Numbered from the stretch's first letter, positions 10,125 through 22,024 are shown. The stretch: 64,000 nt of DNA from Prorocentrum cordatum (GCA_963575745.1 CAUYUJ010003658.1:517501-581500), one strand, 5' to 3'. Numbers and translations are program-made. The notes: generated from the sequence alone by a model not told the origin.

Positions 10125-11450
10125 CGTTCCAGAGCGCGCGCGCGCTGCGCTCGGGCGAGAGCCGCGTTTCGATCAGCGACCTGCCCTCCTTCAGCGAAGC
10201 TGTCGCCCGTTTTCGGGGGCGAATGCGCGCCGCCCTGGGGCGAGAGCCGCGTCTTGTGGACGAGCCGCCCTCGATCAGTGAACCTCTCGCAAGTTTTCGA
10301 AGCGAACGCACGCTGCGCTAAGGCGAGAGACGCATTCAGAGCGCCTGCGCACGCGGCGCGAAGACCATGCAAGCCTTCGGAACGAGCGCGCGCGGCGCTA
10401 TGGCGAGAGCCGCATTTTGGAGACGGCCCGCCCCCGATCCGCGATGCCGCGCCAAGTTATGGAACAGGGCGCGCGCGGCGCTAAGGCAAGAGGCGCGCTT
10501 TGAAAACGAACCGCCTTAAGTCCGCGAAGCCCCCGCGGGCTTTCCAAACGAAGGCGCGCTGCGCTAGGGCGAGAGCCACAGTTCAAAAACGGCCCGCCTC
10601 GAGCCGCGAAGCTTTCGCCAGCTTTGGGAGCGAATGGGCGCGGCGATAAGGCGAGCGCCGCGTCGTGCAAACGGGCCGCCCTCGAGCCGCGAAGGCCTCG
10701 CAAGTCGCTGAAAGGAACGCGCGCGTCGCTGAGGCGAGAGCCGCCATGTCGAACACGACCTGCCCGCAAGCCGCGAAGCTCACGCAAGTCGCTGAAACGA
10801 GCGCGCGCGGCGCTGAGGCGAGGGCCGCATTTTGAAAACGAGCCGCCCCCAGTCCGCGCAACTCCATCAAGTTTTTGGGGCGAGAGCGCGCGGCGCTAAG
10901 GCTGCGGCGACAGTTCGAAAACGAGCGGCCCTCAATCCGCCGGGCTCTTGCGAGTCCATGGAATTAATGCGCGCGGCACTAGGGCGAGAGCGACAAATAA
11001 TGGGGCCGACCCGCCCTGGACCAGTGAAGTCCTCGCAAGATTTTGAAACGCACGCGCGCGGCGCTACGGCGAGAGCTCAATTCGCGAAGCCCTCGCAGGC
11101 TTCGAAGACGATTGTGCGCTGCGCCAGGGCGAGATCCACATCTTGAAACGACCTGCCCTCGAGCCGCGAAGCGTCTGCCAGCTTGCGGAGCGAATGCGCG
11201 CGGCGCCCGGGCGACGGCCGCATATTGGAAACGAGCCGCCCTCGTTCCGTGAAGTTCGCGTAAGTTTTTAAAGCGAATGCGCGCGGCCTGAAGGCGACAG
11301 CCAACCTGCCTTCAAACCGTGGAGCTCGCGCAGGCTTCTGGAGCGAATGCGCGTCGCGCTACAGCAAGAGCCGCGAGCCGCCCTCGATCCGCGAATCACA
11401 TTGCAAGTTTTTGAAACGAACAATGCGGCGCTATGGCGAGAGCCACGTCG
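10125..11450. repeat. ~83-bp GC-rich satellite, right block
   Basis: About sixteen imperfect units (65-85 bp) of the same family as 2160-2605, e.g. GGCGCTAAGGCGAGAGCCGC at intervals of about 80 bp. The two blocks flank the LINE, indicating one array split by insertion. No gene is supported inside it. Confidence 0.88.
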
Positions 11451-12540
11451 TCTTTCCGTCGCAGGAATATTGCTTCCCGGCGCGGGAAGCGCGATCTTTC
11501 TGCCGGAAAGGGGTTTGGAACATTTCGCAGGGGTAGTTTTGCAATTCAGGTCCTCAGACATTTGCGCTGTGGGAGACCGACCCCGGCCCCCGCAACTAGG
11601 ATTTTACATGTCAGCGTTTTGCATGTGCGGCGGGCGAGCGCAAGCGCAGGCGCCCCGTCGGCGAGACCACTGCCAGCTGCCGCGGGTGGGCCCCGCGCGG
11701 GCGGCGACGCCCCGGGCCCACTCGACGCGGCCGCGCCCGCGCCGGCATCCCCAGGGCCGCGCGCGCCAAGGCCGCGGCGCGCAGTGTGAGGCGACGGCGG
11801 CGCTGTCCTTCGCGCGGCAGCGCCACTGGCCCAGCCGAGGGCCCCCGCTCCCGCCTCCGTCGACCCCTCGTGACCCCGCCGACGGACAAATTTTGATAGG
11901 GTGCGTTTCTCTTGAGGCAACTGATCCAAGAGATTCGGCGTTCTGCGTTTATGTTTGCACCTTTATCTGTTTACATAAACTTGTCGGGGCTCTCCCGCGC
12001 GAGACTATCTGCGTCGGTGAAGTTCTGGTTGATTTTATGTTGAGTTCATATGTACTTTATTCGCCTGGTGCCTAAACTTTGACTTTGGATCTAAGCTTTT
12101 CGACGCGCGCCCGCGCGAGGCGGGCCCCGGGCGCCGCCTGGGGCTCATGCCAGCGCCGCCAAGGGCCGACGCGCCCATGGGTTTCTGCCCTGGCACGAGC
12201 GCGCGAATGTCCACGATGATCTTGGGCACCGACCGCGCGCCAGCACAGGGGGGGGCAAAGTTCGAGCGCCAATGGGCATAATTAGCAGCAGCGCGCCGTT
12301 CGAATTGACATGCGCGGCGTTGTCCTTGGTTGACCGCCGAGCAGTTCCCGCTTGCAGTTCGCGCGCCGCTCGGTCCCGTTGCTCTAAAGTTCCTCGTGCG
12401 GGGGGTGGGGGGCGTTTTTCATGCATGGCACTCCGTCTAGCAACGCAGGCAGCGCTCGCGCTCTACGGCCGACCTTTACCCGCGTGCTCCACGTGGCGCG
12501 TCCACCCCAAGGCCCACAACATATGACCAAGGACAACTCA
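11451..12540. other. Intergenic, nothing recognised
   Basis: GC-rich in 11600-11880 (G/C-biased open frames on both strands, none protein-like), less so after 11900. No RNA gene, transposon end or repeated unit was recognised. Confidence 0.5.
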
Positions 12541-12556
12541 GCACGGGTTATTTGTT

Positions 12557-13000
12557 GTGCTCAAGCACGGCGACAACAAACCGAGCACGCAGGGCTACTA
12601 TCCGGGCAACACCGCGAGCAGCACCCACGGCGCAATCGACAGAGGCCGGCTTGACAGCACAAGCATAAAGATGGTTGTCGTCAGCGGGGTGATACTGCGC
12701 GCTGCGCAGCAGCCGCCTCGTCTGCGCAAGCAGATGCACGCAGACTCTGCCAACGCTATCCACCTGCCCAACCAGCTGCCCCAGAGCGACGGTCAACTTG
12801 CACAGATTGCACAGGTGTTGTTCCACCAAGTGCGCAGGCAAACTCTTATAACATCACCTTACATTCATGGGCATGACGACCGCCCATGGAACGAGCTGGC
12901 AGACGCATTCGCATCGACGCACGTGGCAGTTCATTCCAGCGCAGGTGCTACGCGCGCAGCCGGCTCAGGACCCCAGCAACCCGTCAATGCCGGCTGGCGG
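12557..13000 (+). pseudogene. RNase H-like remnant
   Basis: Frame with VLRAAQ..-like text read as GVILRAAQQPPRLRKQMHAD followed by SANAI (position of the TDSxxA motif), then a helical region and HGHDDRPWNELADAFAS near 12865-12915, which matches the terminal His...NxxAD block of RNase H-like domains in LINEs. The first catalytic Asp region is not evident, and the frame runs into a TA microsatellite at 13021. Fold assignment is by motif only. Confidence 0.45.
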
Positions 13001-13015
13001 ACTACAGACACCCGC

Positions 13016-13050
13016 GCACACACATATATATATATATATATGTATGTGCG
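13016..13050. repeat. Short (CA)/(TA) microsatellite
   Basis: CACACACATATATATATATATATATGTATGTG-type tract of about 30 bp. Confidence 0.9.
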
Positions 13051-13399
13051 TATTTGGCCATGCGCCAAAAATACCCAACCAACGACCAGCGCGTTCACCC
13101 GGTGATCCGACGCGACGGAGTACTCTTCTTAGCCCATGTAACTCAACAATACACACCACTCACTACGACGTCCAACAAGCAGATCAACGCCGACACGCGC
13201 CCACCCGCGACAACCACCACTGCAGGGGGCGGCGCGAACGCCAGGCACCTTAGAATTGCTACAAGCATGCAGAACACATGTTGGCGCGAACAGTGACGGC
13301 TTTTCACGCGACACGCAGGCTCTCTACTGCGCAAGTAGAGGACAACATTCACGAGCATAAGTGCTACTGCAGACGGTCCACGCCATGGGCATCCAAGAG

Positions 13400-14400
13400 T
13401 TAGGTTCGGAAGTTATATTACAGGAGGTCCATCGAGAGAACCAGCCGGAATCTGCGGTAAATCTTCAGACAGAAATTCAACATCCCCCGCGCTTTCCAAA
13501 CATCTCTAAGCAAAACTTGCGAACATTTTAAGCCTTAAAACAACTTCGGGGCATCTCTGAGCCAAAACTTGAGAACGTCCCAGCCCGGGAAAATCTTGAA
13601 ACCGAACCCCCAGACAAATCGTGAAGCCGAGAGATTGAAACGCAGACGCTTGATGCTTGGGCAGCCAGATTCTGCGTTTCTAATTTTTTCAAGAATAAGA
13701 GTATACCTTTTCCATGTAATGAAACGGGAGAGAAACCCCAATCAGGGCTAGAAGGCTAGGGGGCGATCGGGCTATTGAGCTATAGGGCTATAGAGCTATA
13801 GGGCTATAGAGTTGTAGGGATATTGGGTTATATAGGGTTATGGGCTATGGGGCCATAGGGCACACCCAGGCACCCGGGCACCCCGGCGCCCGGGCACCCC
13901 TGGGCACCCCCGGGGCATTTGGGCCCCGGGCACCCCCGGGCACACGGGCACCCATGCACGCAGCAAAAATCGGCGACAAACCCACCTAACCATACGCATC
14001 TGCTAGGACCCCTACAGAGGCAAGCTCTGGTTGGAGAAAAACGAAGGCCGCCGGGGTTTGCGTTTAGAGTTTTTTTAGAGTTGTCCCATGGTTTTTTGGA
14101 GGTCGGCAGGCGTTCCGACATTTTGTTTGTTTTTTGTTTCGGATTGTCTTAGAGTTGCCTCAGAGTGTTTATTGCGTGTTTTCTATGTTTGAAACGATTG
14201 TCCAGGCGCTTGGGTTTTTTTTTTTAGAATGTACAAGTTTTTCAAATGGCTTCTGGCGCTTATTATTTGTTTCAGAGTTTCCCCAGAGTTTCCCAAAGTC
14301 AATGTTTTGGGAGGGTTGGGGCTTTCGCGGCTTAGAGATTCTATTGCGTTTGTATAGGGTTTGAGTTTCTTCGTGCGAGATGGCGGCGGAGCTAGCCGAA
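13400..14400. other. AT-richer segment interrupting the decayed LINE
   Basis: Base composition changes sharply at both ends relative to the C/A-rich flanks. It contains a GGGCTATAGAGCTATA tandem tract (13760-13850), a GGGCACCC tract (13850-13965) and T-runs (14206-14224), with no coding signal. Interpreted as an insertion; ends not defined. Confidence 0.4.
13760..13965. repeat. GGGCTATAG and GGGCACCC tandem tracts
   Basis: Two adjacent short-period arrays: 8-bp steps of GGGCTATA/GAGCTATA to about 13850, then 8-10-bp steps of GGGCACCC(CC) to about 13965. Confidence 0.85.
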
Positions 14401-14680
14401 CCTAGCGATATGGCGATATGCCTGTAGCCGCTATTGCCAAACCTAGCGCAAGAGACCGCAGCTCGAAGCGTCTGCGTCACCGCCGACGGCCACATGCAGT
14501 TCGCTGCGCCACAGCACGCGTCCAAACGAGGGCGCAGCTCATTAGTCTTCACAGCAATTCCGCGCGCCGCCACTCCCAGAGGACAGCTCTACTTCAAATG
14601 CTAGCACGTCAGAGAACTCCCTTCCCTCCCGCAGGCTGCCCATCATCGAGCTACGTGCGCCGCGCATCAGCGAACCCACA

Positions 14681-15199
14681 TTGCCCACGCGCCGCAATGC
14701 GATGCGACACCAGGCGCATGGCCGGATGGAGGGGACACTGCCGCAGCTTGGTTGGTTAGTGGCCACCTGCAAGCAGACCCGCGTATTTTTATTGACGTAC
14801 CAACGCCAACATTTCGCCGGGCGTCAGCGATGTAGCACCACCAGCGCATCGGCAAGCAGGCGAAGACGACTCTGCGACGCAATGCGACTAACCATGGCAG
14901 CCCGCGGTTTTACATGCACCAACGCAGTAATCAACGATGTACCGGCGCATGCAGTGGTCAAACAGGCAATGGGCAAGTTGGCGAGGCGCAGAAAATCTGA
15001 CATAGCATTTGCCACTGACTGGCCACCCTGCGCCACCGACCCACATGTCGATCACCGCCACGACTCAAGAGCCACGGACGAAGACGATTTTGCCATCTAC
15101 CTGACCATCGAGGACATGCGAACACACCTTAAAGCTAAAAGCAAACAGCCACCTCCATGTGACCCAGCGAACGTGCGATACCGAACCAGAGCAGCATGA
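14681..15199 (+). pseudogene. LINE endonuclease C-terminal remnant
   Basis: An open frame of 172 residues. Its second half reads GKLARRRKSDIAFATDWPP, then a His/Asp-rich run and DEDDFAIYLTIEDM. In LINE endonucleases the end of the domain reads R..IDY(I/V)...., a spacer, then DH(F/x)(A/P)(V/I), so the layout fits. N-terminal endonuclease motifs are not recognisable. Supported mostly by position between RNase H-like and RT remnants. Confidence 0.4.
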
Positions 15200-15949
15200 T
15201 TCGCCCACCCACTCTTCAATTAGCCGTTACCACTGTGGGGCGCGCGCGTCAGCCGGCACCGCCAGCAGACCTCCAACGCACTTCGCGCAGCAGCCGCGCC
15301 ATGTTCCCTACCGGCGATTCTAGGCCGCGCCAAGCCTGCACCACCATGGACACCATGAAGCTCTCGCGACCTGCGACTTAGACGATGCGCTACATCAGGG
15401 CTACGACCGCGTAGATCTACGAGCGCGGCTACTATGTTGCACAAGCTTAACGACGACATCACTGTATCTATTTTACATGACAACCCACCGACCAGCGCAA
15501 GCGCAGACTACATAGGGCACCTGTACACATCCATATACAACAGACCACGCTGCGGAACATGCAGCGCGACATTTTCTAGCAGCAGCCAAAACATCGCGTG
15601 CTCGACAACTCGAGCAAGACCGAGCTGACCACATCACGTCGCTATCCAACAAGTCCCAGAGCTCCCACGACCAGCACGACCACTTCAGCACGACAACGCG
15701 CTAAGGCAGCACTACGCTACGGGTTAACTACCAGAACGCGCAGCCGAGAGACAGGCCATGCCATTCTTCACCGACGCAGTGGGAAATATATCAGGAAATC
15801 ACGAACAAGGAGCATGCGAATCCGCGAAGCAGTTCTCAAGACAGGAAGAAGCCCAGCTCGCGGGCGATCAAGGCACCCTCCTGCGCTGCAACAGACGCTC
15901 AAACCACGTGTCGCGCCCGCCCTCAGGACCTCGTCACTTCACTACCTAA

Positions 15950-16732
15950 GTCATAAACGCGCACTAGAGACGCGAAGCGGCGCGAACGGCCAGGACTTGA
16001 CATGGCCACTTTGGATGTGCTTAAAGCACCGCCAGCTGGCACTGCCAGGCACGCACGCCCACTACTACTCACGGCATCATTTATTCAACAAGAACCTCCA
16101 CTGTGGAAGCATGGCCCTGGAATGCCATTGCACAGGGCCGAGGAGCTACCAGCCATGCAGCCCAGCACACACCTCGACTCGCACCACAGATCCCCGAATT
16201 GCATTTTACCGACCTCCGACAGAGCCTTGTAGCTCGAAGTGTGCAAAGCAGTCCTTCCGATTCAGTGCGCGGGGCTTCCAGGCGGATCGACATCAATTGC
16301 AGCGAGCGCAGCCGCTCTCATCGCCAAGTATAACATGAGGAACATAACCATCACACTGTGTTATTGCATCGACCCCGCATCAGCCTTCCACGCGGCCGCA
16401 AGAGAGACTGCGCGTTCGACTGTGCAGCTTTTCCCGACCACGAAAACTACCATCATATTTGAGTTTCCCGCCGTTGATGCCACTTGCAGAAGCACCTCCC
16501 CACCAGACTGGCATGCTAGACATTCATCGCTGCGATGAGCATCTAGCAGGCCACGACATCGAGCCTTACAGTGCCTCGCACTTCACGCGCGATCACTCTC
16601 AGCTTACAACGCAACCCCCAAAAGGCACAAGACCGGGCAACGCCTTTGCAGACGAAGCGTACAACCGAATTTTTTCGAGACCACCCGACGACCTAGCCAA
16701 CAATATATTATCCGTAAGGGCTTCGCCCCCTG
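15950..16732 (+). pseudogene. Decayed RT, fingers to motif B
   Basis: In shifted frames: EPPLWKHGPGMPLHRAEELP near 16090-16150 resembles the 'P..W+.G...PL.K' fingers segment. Near 16625-16690, PKGTRPGNAFADEAYNRIFS is a good match to RT motif B of these LINEs (G(T/S)RPGxxxAD). The frame then meets the inserted element at 16733. Motif C is found again after it, at about 18255. Confidence 0.55.
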
Positions 16733-18145
16733 CCGCCGGCCCCCTCTCTCGGATAATAGGCCATGGAAGAGCTAAACCATGAGGCCTTGGCGCTGTCGTG
16801 AAGCAGTATCGAAACTTCATGCGAAGCCGATTCGCAATCAGCAAAACCAACTGATCACAAGAGGGGTTACCACACCTGGTGATTGGTAAAACGTGTATGG
16901 TTTACGGGCTTGGTTACCACACCTTGCGATTAAAGGGCCGAGGGAGTTCTCGCAGTTTGGATTACCACGCCTTGCGATTGATGTGCGTGAAGGGTGGCAC
17001 CGAATTTTAGAAATGTTGCAAATCCCTGTGTTTTTGGACCCTGACCCCGCGGATCTGCGTGAGGGGTGGCACCGAATTTCAGAAATGTGGCAAATCCCAT
17101 GTGTTTGTTTACCCTGACCCCGCGGATCTGCGTGAGGGGTGGCACCGAATTTCAGAAATGTGGCAAATCCATTGTGTTTTTGGACCCTGACCCCGCGGAT
17201 CTGCGTGAGGGGTGGCACCGAATTTCAGAAATGTGGCAAATCCCTGTGTTTTTGGACCCTGACCCCGCGGATCTGCGTGAGGGGCGGCACCGAATTTCAG
17301 AAATGTGGCAAATCCCTGTGTTTTTGGACCCTGACCCTGCGGATCTGCGTGAGGGGTGGCACCGAATTTCAGAAATCCCCTGTGTTTTTGGACCCTGACC
17401 CCGCGGATCTGCGTGAGGGGTGGCACCGAATTTCAGAAATGTGGCAAATCCCCTGTGTTTTTGGACCCTGACCCCGCGGATCTGCGTGAGGGGTGGCACC
17501 GAATTTCAGAAATGTGGCAAATCCCTTGTGTTTTTGGACCCTGACCCCGCGGATCTGCGTGAGGGGTGGCACCGAATTTCAGAAATGTGGCAAATCCCAT
17601 GTGTTTTTGGACCCTGACCCCGCGGATCTGCGTGAGGGGTGGCACCGAATTTCAGAAATGTGGCAAATTTTTGGACCCTGACCCCGCGGATCTGCGTGAG
17701 GGGTTTTCAGAAATGTGGCAAATCCCTGACCCTGACCCCGCGGATCTGCGTGAGGGGTGGCACCGAATTTCAGAAATGTAGCAAATCCCTTATGTTTTTG
17801 GACCCTGACCCCGCGGATCTGCGTGAGGGGTGGCACCGAATTTCAGAAATGTGGCAAATCGCTTGTGTTTTTGGACCCTGACCCCGCGGATCTGCGTGAG
17901 GGGTGTCGATTTCGAGCCCCCCCAGCAATTCAGACAACGCGCCCAGGGGGTGCTAAGAAGCCGGTTTGGGCCTCCCCCCCCCTCGCGCGGTCAATCAACT
18001 AGTTACAGTAACCAGCAATAAGTCAACTAGTTACAGTAACCAGCAACAAGCAGAATTGTAACCTTGGAAACTACAAGCTACAACTGGTACAGGAAACTGC
18101 GAACCTCGCTCCTACAGCCTGGTGGCCCCACAAGGGGGCCGGCGG
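16733..18145 (+). mobile_element. Dispersed element copy B with 13-bp TIRs and internal 73-bp minisatellite
   Basis: Terminal inverted repeats CCGCCGGCCCCCT (16733-16745) and AGGGGGCCGGCGG (18133-18145) are perfect complements. Inside are a left unique part, a 73-bp array (16985-17905) and a right unique part with an AGTTACAGTAACCAGCAA duplication (18000-18048). No ORF of transposase type is present, so it would be non-autonomous. It lies exactly between RT motif B and motif C of the decayed LINE, which argues for insertion. No target-site duplication is evident directly outside the repeats. Confidence 0.7.
16985..17905. repeat. 73-bp minisatellite inside copy B
   Basis: About thirteen units, spaced 73 bp at 17041, 17114 and 17187, of CCCTGACCCCGCGGATCTGC, then GTGAGGGGTGGCACCGAATT, then TCAGAAATGTGGCAAATCCC and TGTGTTTTTGGA. 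Units near 17365, 17670 and 17710 have internal deletions. Far more homogeneous than the array in copy A, so recently expanded or homogenised. Confidence 0.95.
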
Positions 18146-19330
18146 ATCATGGCATCTTTGCGCGAGTCCGATCCGACTACCTACACCAGCAGCGCCTATG
18201 CGTTCGCCCTACCAACGATCAAGTACACGACAAGACCACTACGCGACGAACGCAGCATTCGTAGACGACACTCTAATTGAGGCACGTTGCAAAAAGAACG
18301 ACCTCATTGAGCACCGAGTTGCTGACTTAGCAAACGACGACGCACGCTGCGCTCACCAGCTACAGCTTCAAGCTCAACTACAAACTGCGCAAGGCATCTT
18401 TTACGATGCGCCGGGCAGGCAAAGGCGCCGAACGAGCTAAACAGGGACTACTCGCAAAAACAGAGCTCAGCATCTACTGCCCAATCTGGGGCCAGTACCT
18501 TACTTGCACGCGCATGTGCGACTGTCCTGGGACTCGTTGCAGCCTGGAACGCACGACCGCTATCCGCACGGTTCACCAGATCACCAAACAGAGCGCAGCA
18601 TTGACACCTCAGGACCACTCAGCTCAAGATATCCGTCTCAAGACTGGCATTATGGTGCGTCTGGCGGACACATTCGCCGACTGTTCCCTCTTCCACCTAG
18701 CAGAGACATGGAATCCACCCATGACAACTACGGCAGCACAACTGAAACCGGCGTGCAACAGCGCATGTCGCTGCACCAAAAAGACGCATGTTTTGCAAGA
18801 GCAAGCAGCCCACACCACATATCAGCTACTCCTTCCTGTAACACAAACAGTCGACTTTCAAGCCGAGTTCCGACCCGGTCGATTCATTTGCTTAGCCAGA
18901 TTGGCAACGCACGTTTCGCGCATCTCAGGGAGACTATTCGACCTCAGCCACGAACGGCAACAACAACCACCAACAACAACGACAGAGGCCTCTACTTGGA
19001 TCGACTTCATTACAGACGACGTCACACTGCTTGCCGACACTACGACTAAGCAAGACGATGTACACCGCCAGTGGGAAGTGGCAAGATGGCCCGAGCGCGC
19101 CCGCGACGCGCCGGCGCGCGACTGCAACCATGTAGACAGGGCCAAATGTAGAGAGTTCATGCACTTCGGTGACAGCTCGCGCACCACCGCTTGGCATCGA
19201 CACATGCGCCAATTCGACCGTGACAACAGCGACGCACCACCGGCGCCGAAGTCCTCGACGATCCGGGGGCGAACTCTCGCAGGGAGGCTCTTGGTGGATG
19301 CAACATGGGCTCTGCGATCATCCACACGGG
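18146..19330 (+). pseudogene. Decayed RT, motif C and C-terminal region
   Basis: HYATNAAFVDDTLIEARC near 18237-18290 gives RT motif C (FVDD), followed by a helical stretch. A neighbouring frame holds AERAKQGLLAKTELSI (18430-18475). After removal of the inserted element, motif B and motif C are about 50-55 codons apart, as in intact LINE RTs. The longest frame (18406-19674) is open but has no recognisable domain, and its last third enters unrelated repeat sequence. Confidence 0.5.
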
Positions 19331-19521
19331 GGGGGGAGGAGGATCGGACTATATGCCTTAGGGCCCTGTGCCCTTTTCGCATCTCTCTGCCTTGCCCATC
19401 TCAGCTGCGCCCGCCAGGCTTGATTATTTCGCTCTTTGCCGCAGTCGGCATATTGCGTTTTTTCTCGTACGCACAATGCTCCAGGCTTCCGCCTGAAATA
19501 TGTGCAGCGTCAAAAAGTAGG

Positions 19522-19655
19522 CTCGGACGGGGCTTGGCGAGGATAAGTCTGTTCATGAGCGTTCCGGGACGCTTTCAGAGCGTTCTGGAACGCTCTGAGA
19601 AGGCCGCGGCGCCCCATACATCCTCCACAGCCGCCGGATCTCTGAGATTCTCGGT
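19522..19655. repeat. Dispersed repeat with GAGCGTTC..GAACGCTC palindromes, copy 1
   Basis: Contains TCGGACGGGGC, then GAGCGTTCCGGGACGCTTTC, AGAGCGTTCTGGAACGCTCT, a GAGA(A/G)GGC..CGGCGCCC block and CAGCCGCCG.ATCTC. The same order occurs at 59568-59695. The paired half-sites can fold back on themselves. Confidence 0.8.
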
Positions 19656-20480
19656 TTATCTTCGCGCGCGTTAGTCCTCGTCTTGGCTTCGTCTTCTAGG
19701 AGGAACAACGCGACGAATGAGCAGGAGGCGGAGGAGGTTGTGCAGGAGTCATTCTCGCCCTGTCGCCGAGGACCTGGTCGGGAGGCTCGTCGAGGCGCGC
19801 CTGGACGGCTCCGCTGGGGGGGCGTCGAAGGGCGCGGGGGGAGCGGCGCTGCCGCTTGCGGACGTGATGGTGCCGCGGCCTCGGCGCGGGGCGAGCGCGC
19901 AGGGTCAGGTCCGCAGTCAGGTCCGGGTGGATCTTTTTTTGAAGTGTGTCTAGAAACCTGGAGGTTCTCGGGCCCTGGCGTGGTCCTTATCAGCTTTGCC
20001 TTTTTAAGAGCTTTCAGGGAAGACCCGCATTTTCCCAAACGGCTGTCTCATGCGTCCGAAAATCAAAAGACGCGTGATCCGCAGAGGGCTCATATGCACC
20101 CCCACCATACCAGACCAGGGCCATCCTGGGCCCCATGATACTGTGTACGCCTCCCTGGCCGAGGCCAGCATGGTCAAGGGGAGGGAGACATGCCGATGCC
20201 GATTCACAAGCGACGAACGTATCCATACTAATTCCCTCGCGGTCTGGATACCGAGGCACGGACCCATGGATACGTCCAAAGCTGTCCTGCCTCCATGGGG
20301 TCGCAGCCGAGGGTGCCAGACTGCCATGCTTTGAACACGGAGAGGTGGGGGGAACCCGACGTGAAACGGAGGCCCCGAATCCAGGATATCGGTTGCCCGT
20401 GTTTCGGTTCGTGTCGTGCATGACGTGCGTGCGGACAAGGCGGGGCAGCGCTAGGCCCAGGCCACGCCAAAATGAGTCGT
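19656..20480. other. Intergenic, nothing recognised
   Basis: GC-rich to about 19930, then mixed composition. Open frames on both strands lack recognisable motifs. No RNA gene or repeat family seen elsewhere was identified. Confidence 0.45.
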
Positions 20481-20484
20481 GTTC

Positions 20485-20690
20485 CCGCCGTCCAGCCGTC
20501 CAGGTTGGTACCTGGGGTTGTCCTGCGTGCGCCAGGGCGTGCCCTGAGTTGTCCCGTGGTTGTCCCGATTCCCGATGGTCGTCCCGCAGTTCTCCCGTTT
20601 TTGCTGTCCCGATGGTTGTGCAGTGGTTGTCCAGTTTTTGTCCCAAGGTGGTTCCGTTGCTTGCGAGTTCAAACCAGGCATCATAAGCCC
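20485..20690. repeat. Degenerate GTTGTCCCG-type tract
   Basis: Irregular repetition of (G)GTTGTCC(C)G(T/A) over about 200 bp, similar in flavour to the GTGTCCCG arrays at 34940-35040, 35720-35810 and 37915-38330. Confidence 0.55.
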
Positions 20691-22020
20691 CACCCCACAA
20701 TTGATTTCCTTATCGCCTGCAGGGTGGTCTTATGGGTATGCGTCCCGCTCACGTTCGATGCCCTCCCTTTGATCTCGCCTTCTTGGGCCTCCCAGGGGGG
20801 CCCTCGCCGCCACGGCCGGGCCCGCCCCGGCGGTCCGAGCGCACCCTGGGAGAGGGCCTGGGAAGCAGCGGTGTCAGTACAGGCCGGGGGGTTGGGGCTG
20901 GGCAGCCTGGGGATGCAAACTAGACCGCCAAGAATCCCCTAGGCTGTGGAAGAGAGTAGGGGAGGGCGGGCCGCAGGAGCCGGTGCAGACGGCGACCGAC
21001 TCCAGGAGGAGCGTCATGAGCAACAGATGAACGCCGCCGCCGCCGCTGTCATGAGCAAAAGATGAGCATCAGATCATCCTTCGCTGCCGCTGTCGTTCGC
21101 GCAGTCGGCCGACAAAGCCCGCACCACGACCGAGGCACCCGCACCAGCGCTCGGGCCAAGGCATGGAGATTGCCGGCACGCCACCAGTCAGAGGCCCACA
21201 GCCCGCACGACCTGCGGCCAACACCCAGCAGCCCAGCGCGCCGGCCGTACCAGCGGGATCACGAGCACGGCTCCGCCAGCGCCGCCCGCGGCAGGGCGGT
21301 GCGGCAGGGCGGTGCAGGGCGGTGCGCCTGCGTCCAGGCGCGCTGCGCCGAGCTCCTCGTGGCCCACTGGGAGGCGGCGGCGACCCCGCCAGCGAGGCAG
21401 CCAGTGCAGGGCGCGAGGCGGGCCACGCGGAGCGGCTGTGTTCCGCCAGCCGCGCACCGGCGGAGCGGCGAGCAGGGCCCAGGTCTGGGGGCACGGAGGG
21501 TGTCGGCGATTCGGTCGGTTCGGTTGCGTTGCAGATGGTCGCGTTCGGTCGGTTGCCGTGTCGTTGCTCCGTCGCTGCGCCCTCCTACTGAGGTTGCTTG
21601 CGGCAGGTCGGTTTCGGCGGCCGGTTTCGATTTCGCTGCCGGTTCGGCCGGTATTTGGTTGTACGGTCGTTGTGGACGGCCTTGAGGGCGAGGAAGGAGC
21701 AAGGGAGATATTCGATTTGTTGTATGAGGATCCTTGCGCTCGAGGCTTCGGGGTTTGTTCAAAGCTGGCGGGTCTTGCCTCTTAGGGAACGGCTGGGACC
21801 ACGTGATGCAAATCAGTACTTGATATGATCACCAAGAAACAACATCATGTTGGGATCGACGGTGCACAGTGCAGAGCAAGATGGGACACATGCCAGCAAG
21901 TCATGCCCGCATCTCTCGGCTTCTATTAAGCCACGCCCGAGTCCGCCTCGTGAGCCATGCCCATCTTCAAACCACACCCGAGCCCGAGCCCAGACTCCTA
22001 CGGATGACGATGGTCAGATC
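20691..22020. other. GC-rich intergenic stretch, no supported gene
   Basis: Several overlapping GC-rich ORFs (e.g. 21062-21685) but no consistent protein-like reading and no known domain. GGTCGGTTCGGTT-like repetition occurs at 21505-21660. The sequence becomes less GC-rich after 21700. Confidence 0.45.
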
Positions 22021-22024
22021 GTTA

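Larger units (their letters stand above)
12541..19330 (+). mobile_element. Strongly decayed LINE (RNase H - EN - RT order) with insertions
   Basis: Pieces of one retroelement appear in order on the + strand: RNase H-like at 12557-13000, endonuclease C-terminal block near 14950-15130, RT segments at 16050-16725 and 18145-18480, and a long frame to about 19330. All have the same C/A-rich composition, unlike the intervening 13400-14400 and 16733-18145 segments, which look inserted. The domain assignments rest on short motifs in shifted frames, so the whole is a tentative reconstruction. Confidence 0.5.

Noticed and set aside
8847-10311. Long ORFs on both strands of the LINE tail
   Set aside because: The ~77-bp minisatellite is open in several frames and encodes only repeated Pro/Gly/Arg text.
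11347-12075. 242-codon ORF as a gene
   Set aside because: GC-rich, opposing frames equally long, no protein-like conservation pattern.
16985-17905. CRISPR-like array of 73-bp units
   Set aside because: Contiguous tandem repeat without unique spacers, in a eukaryotic context.
21062-21685. 207-codon ORF as a gene
   Set aside because: Three overlapping GC-rich frames look alike; Arg/Ala-biased composition and no motif.
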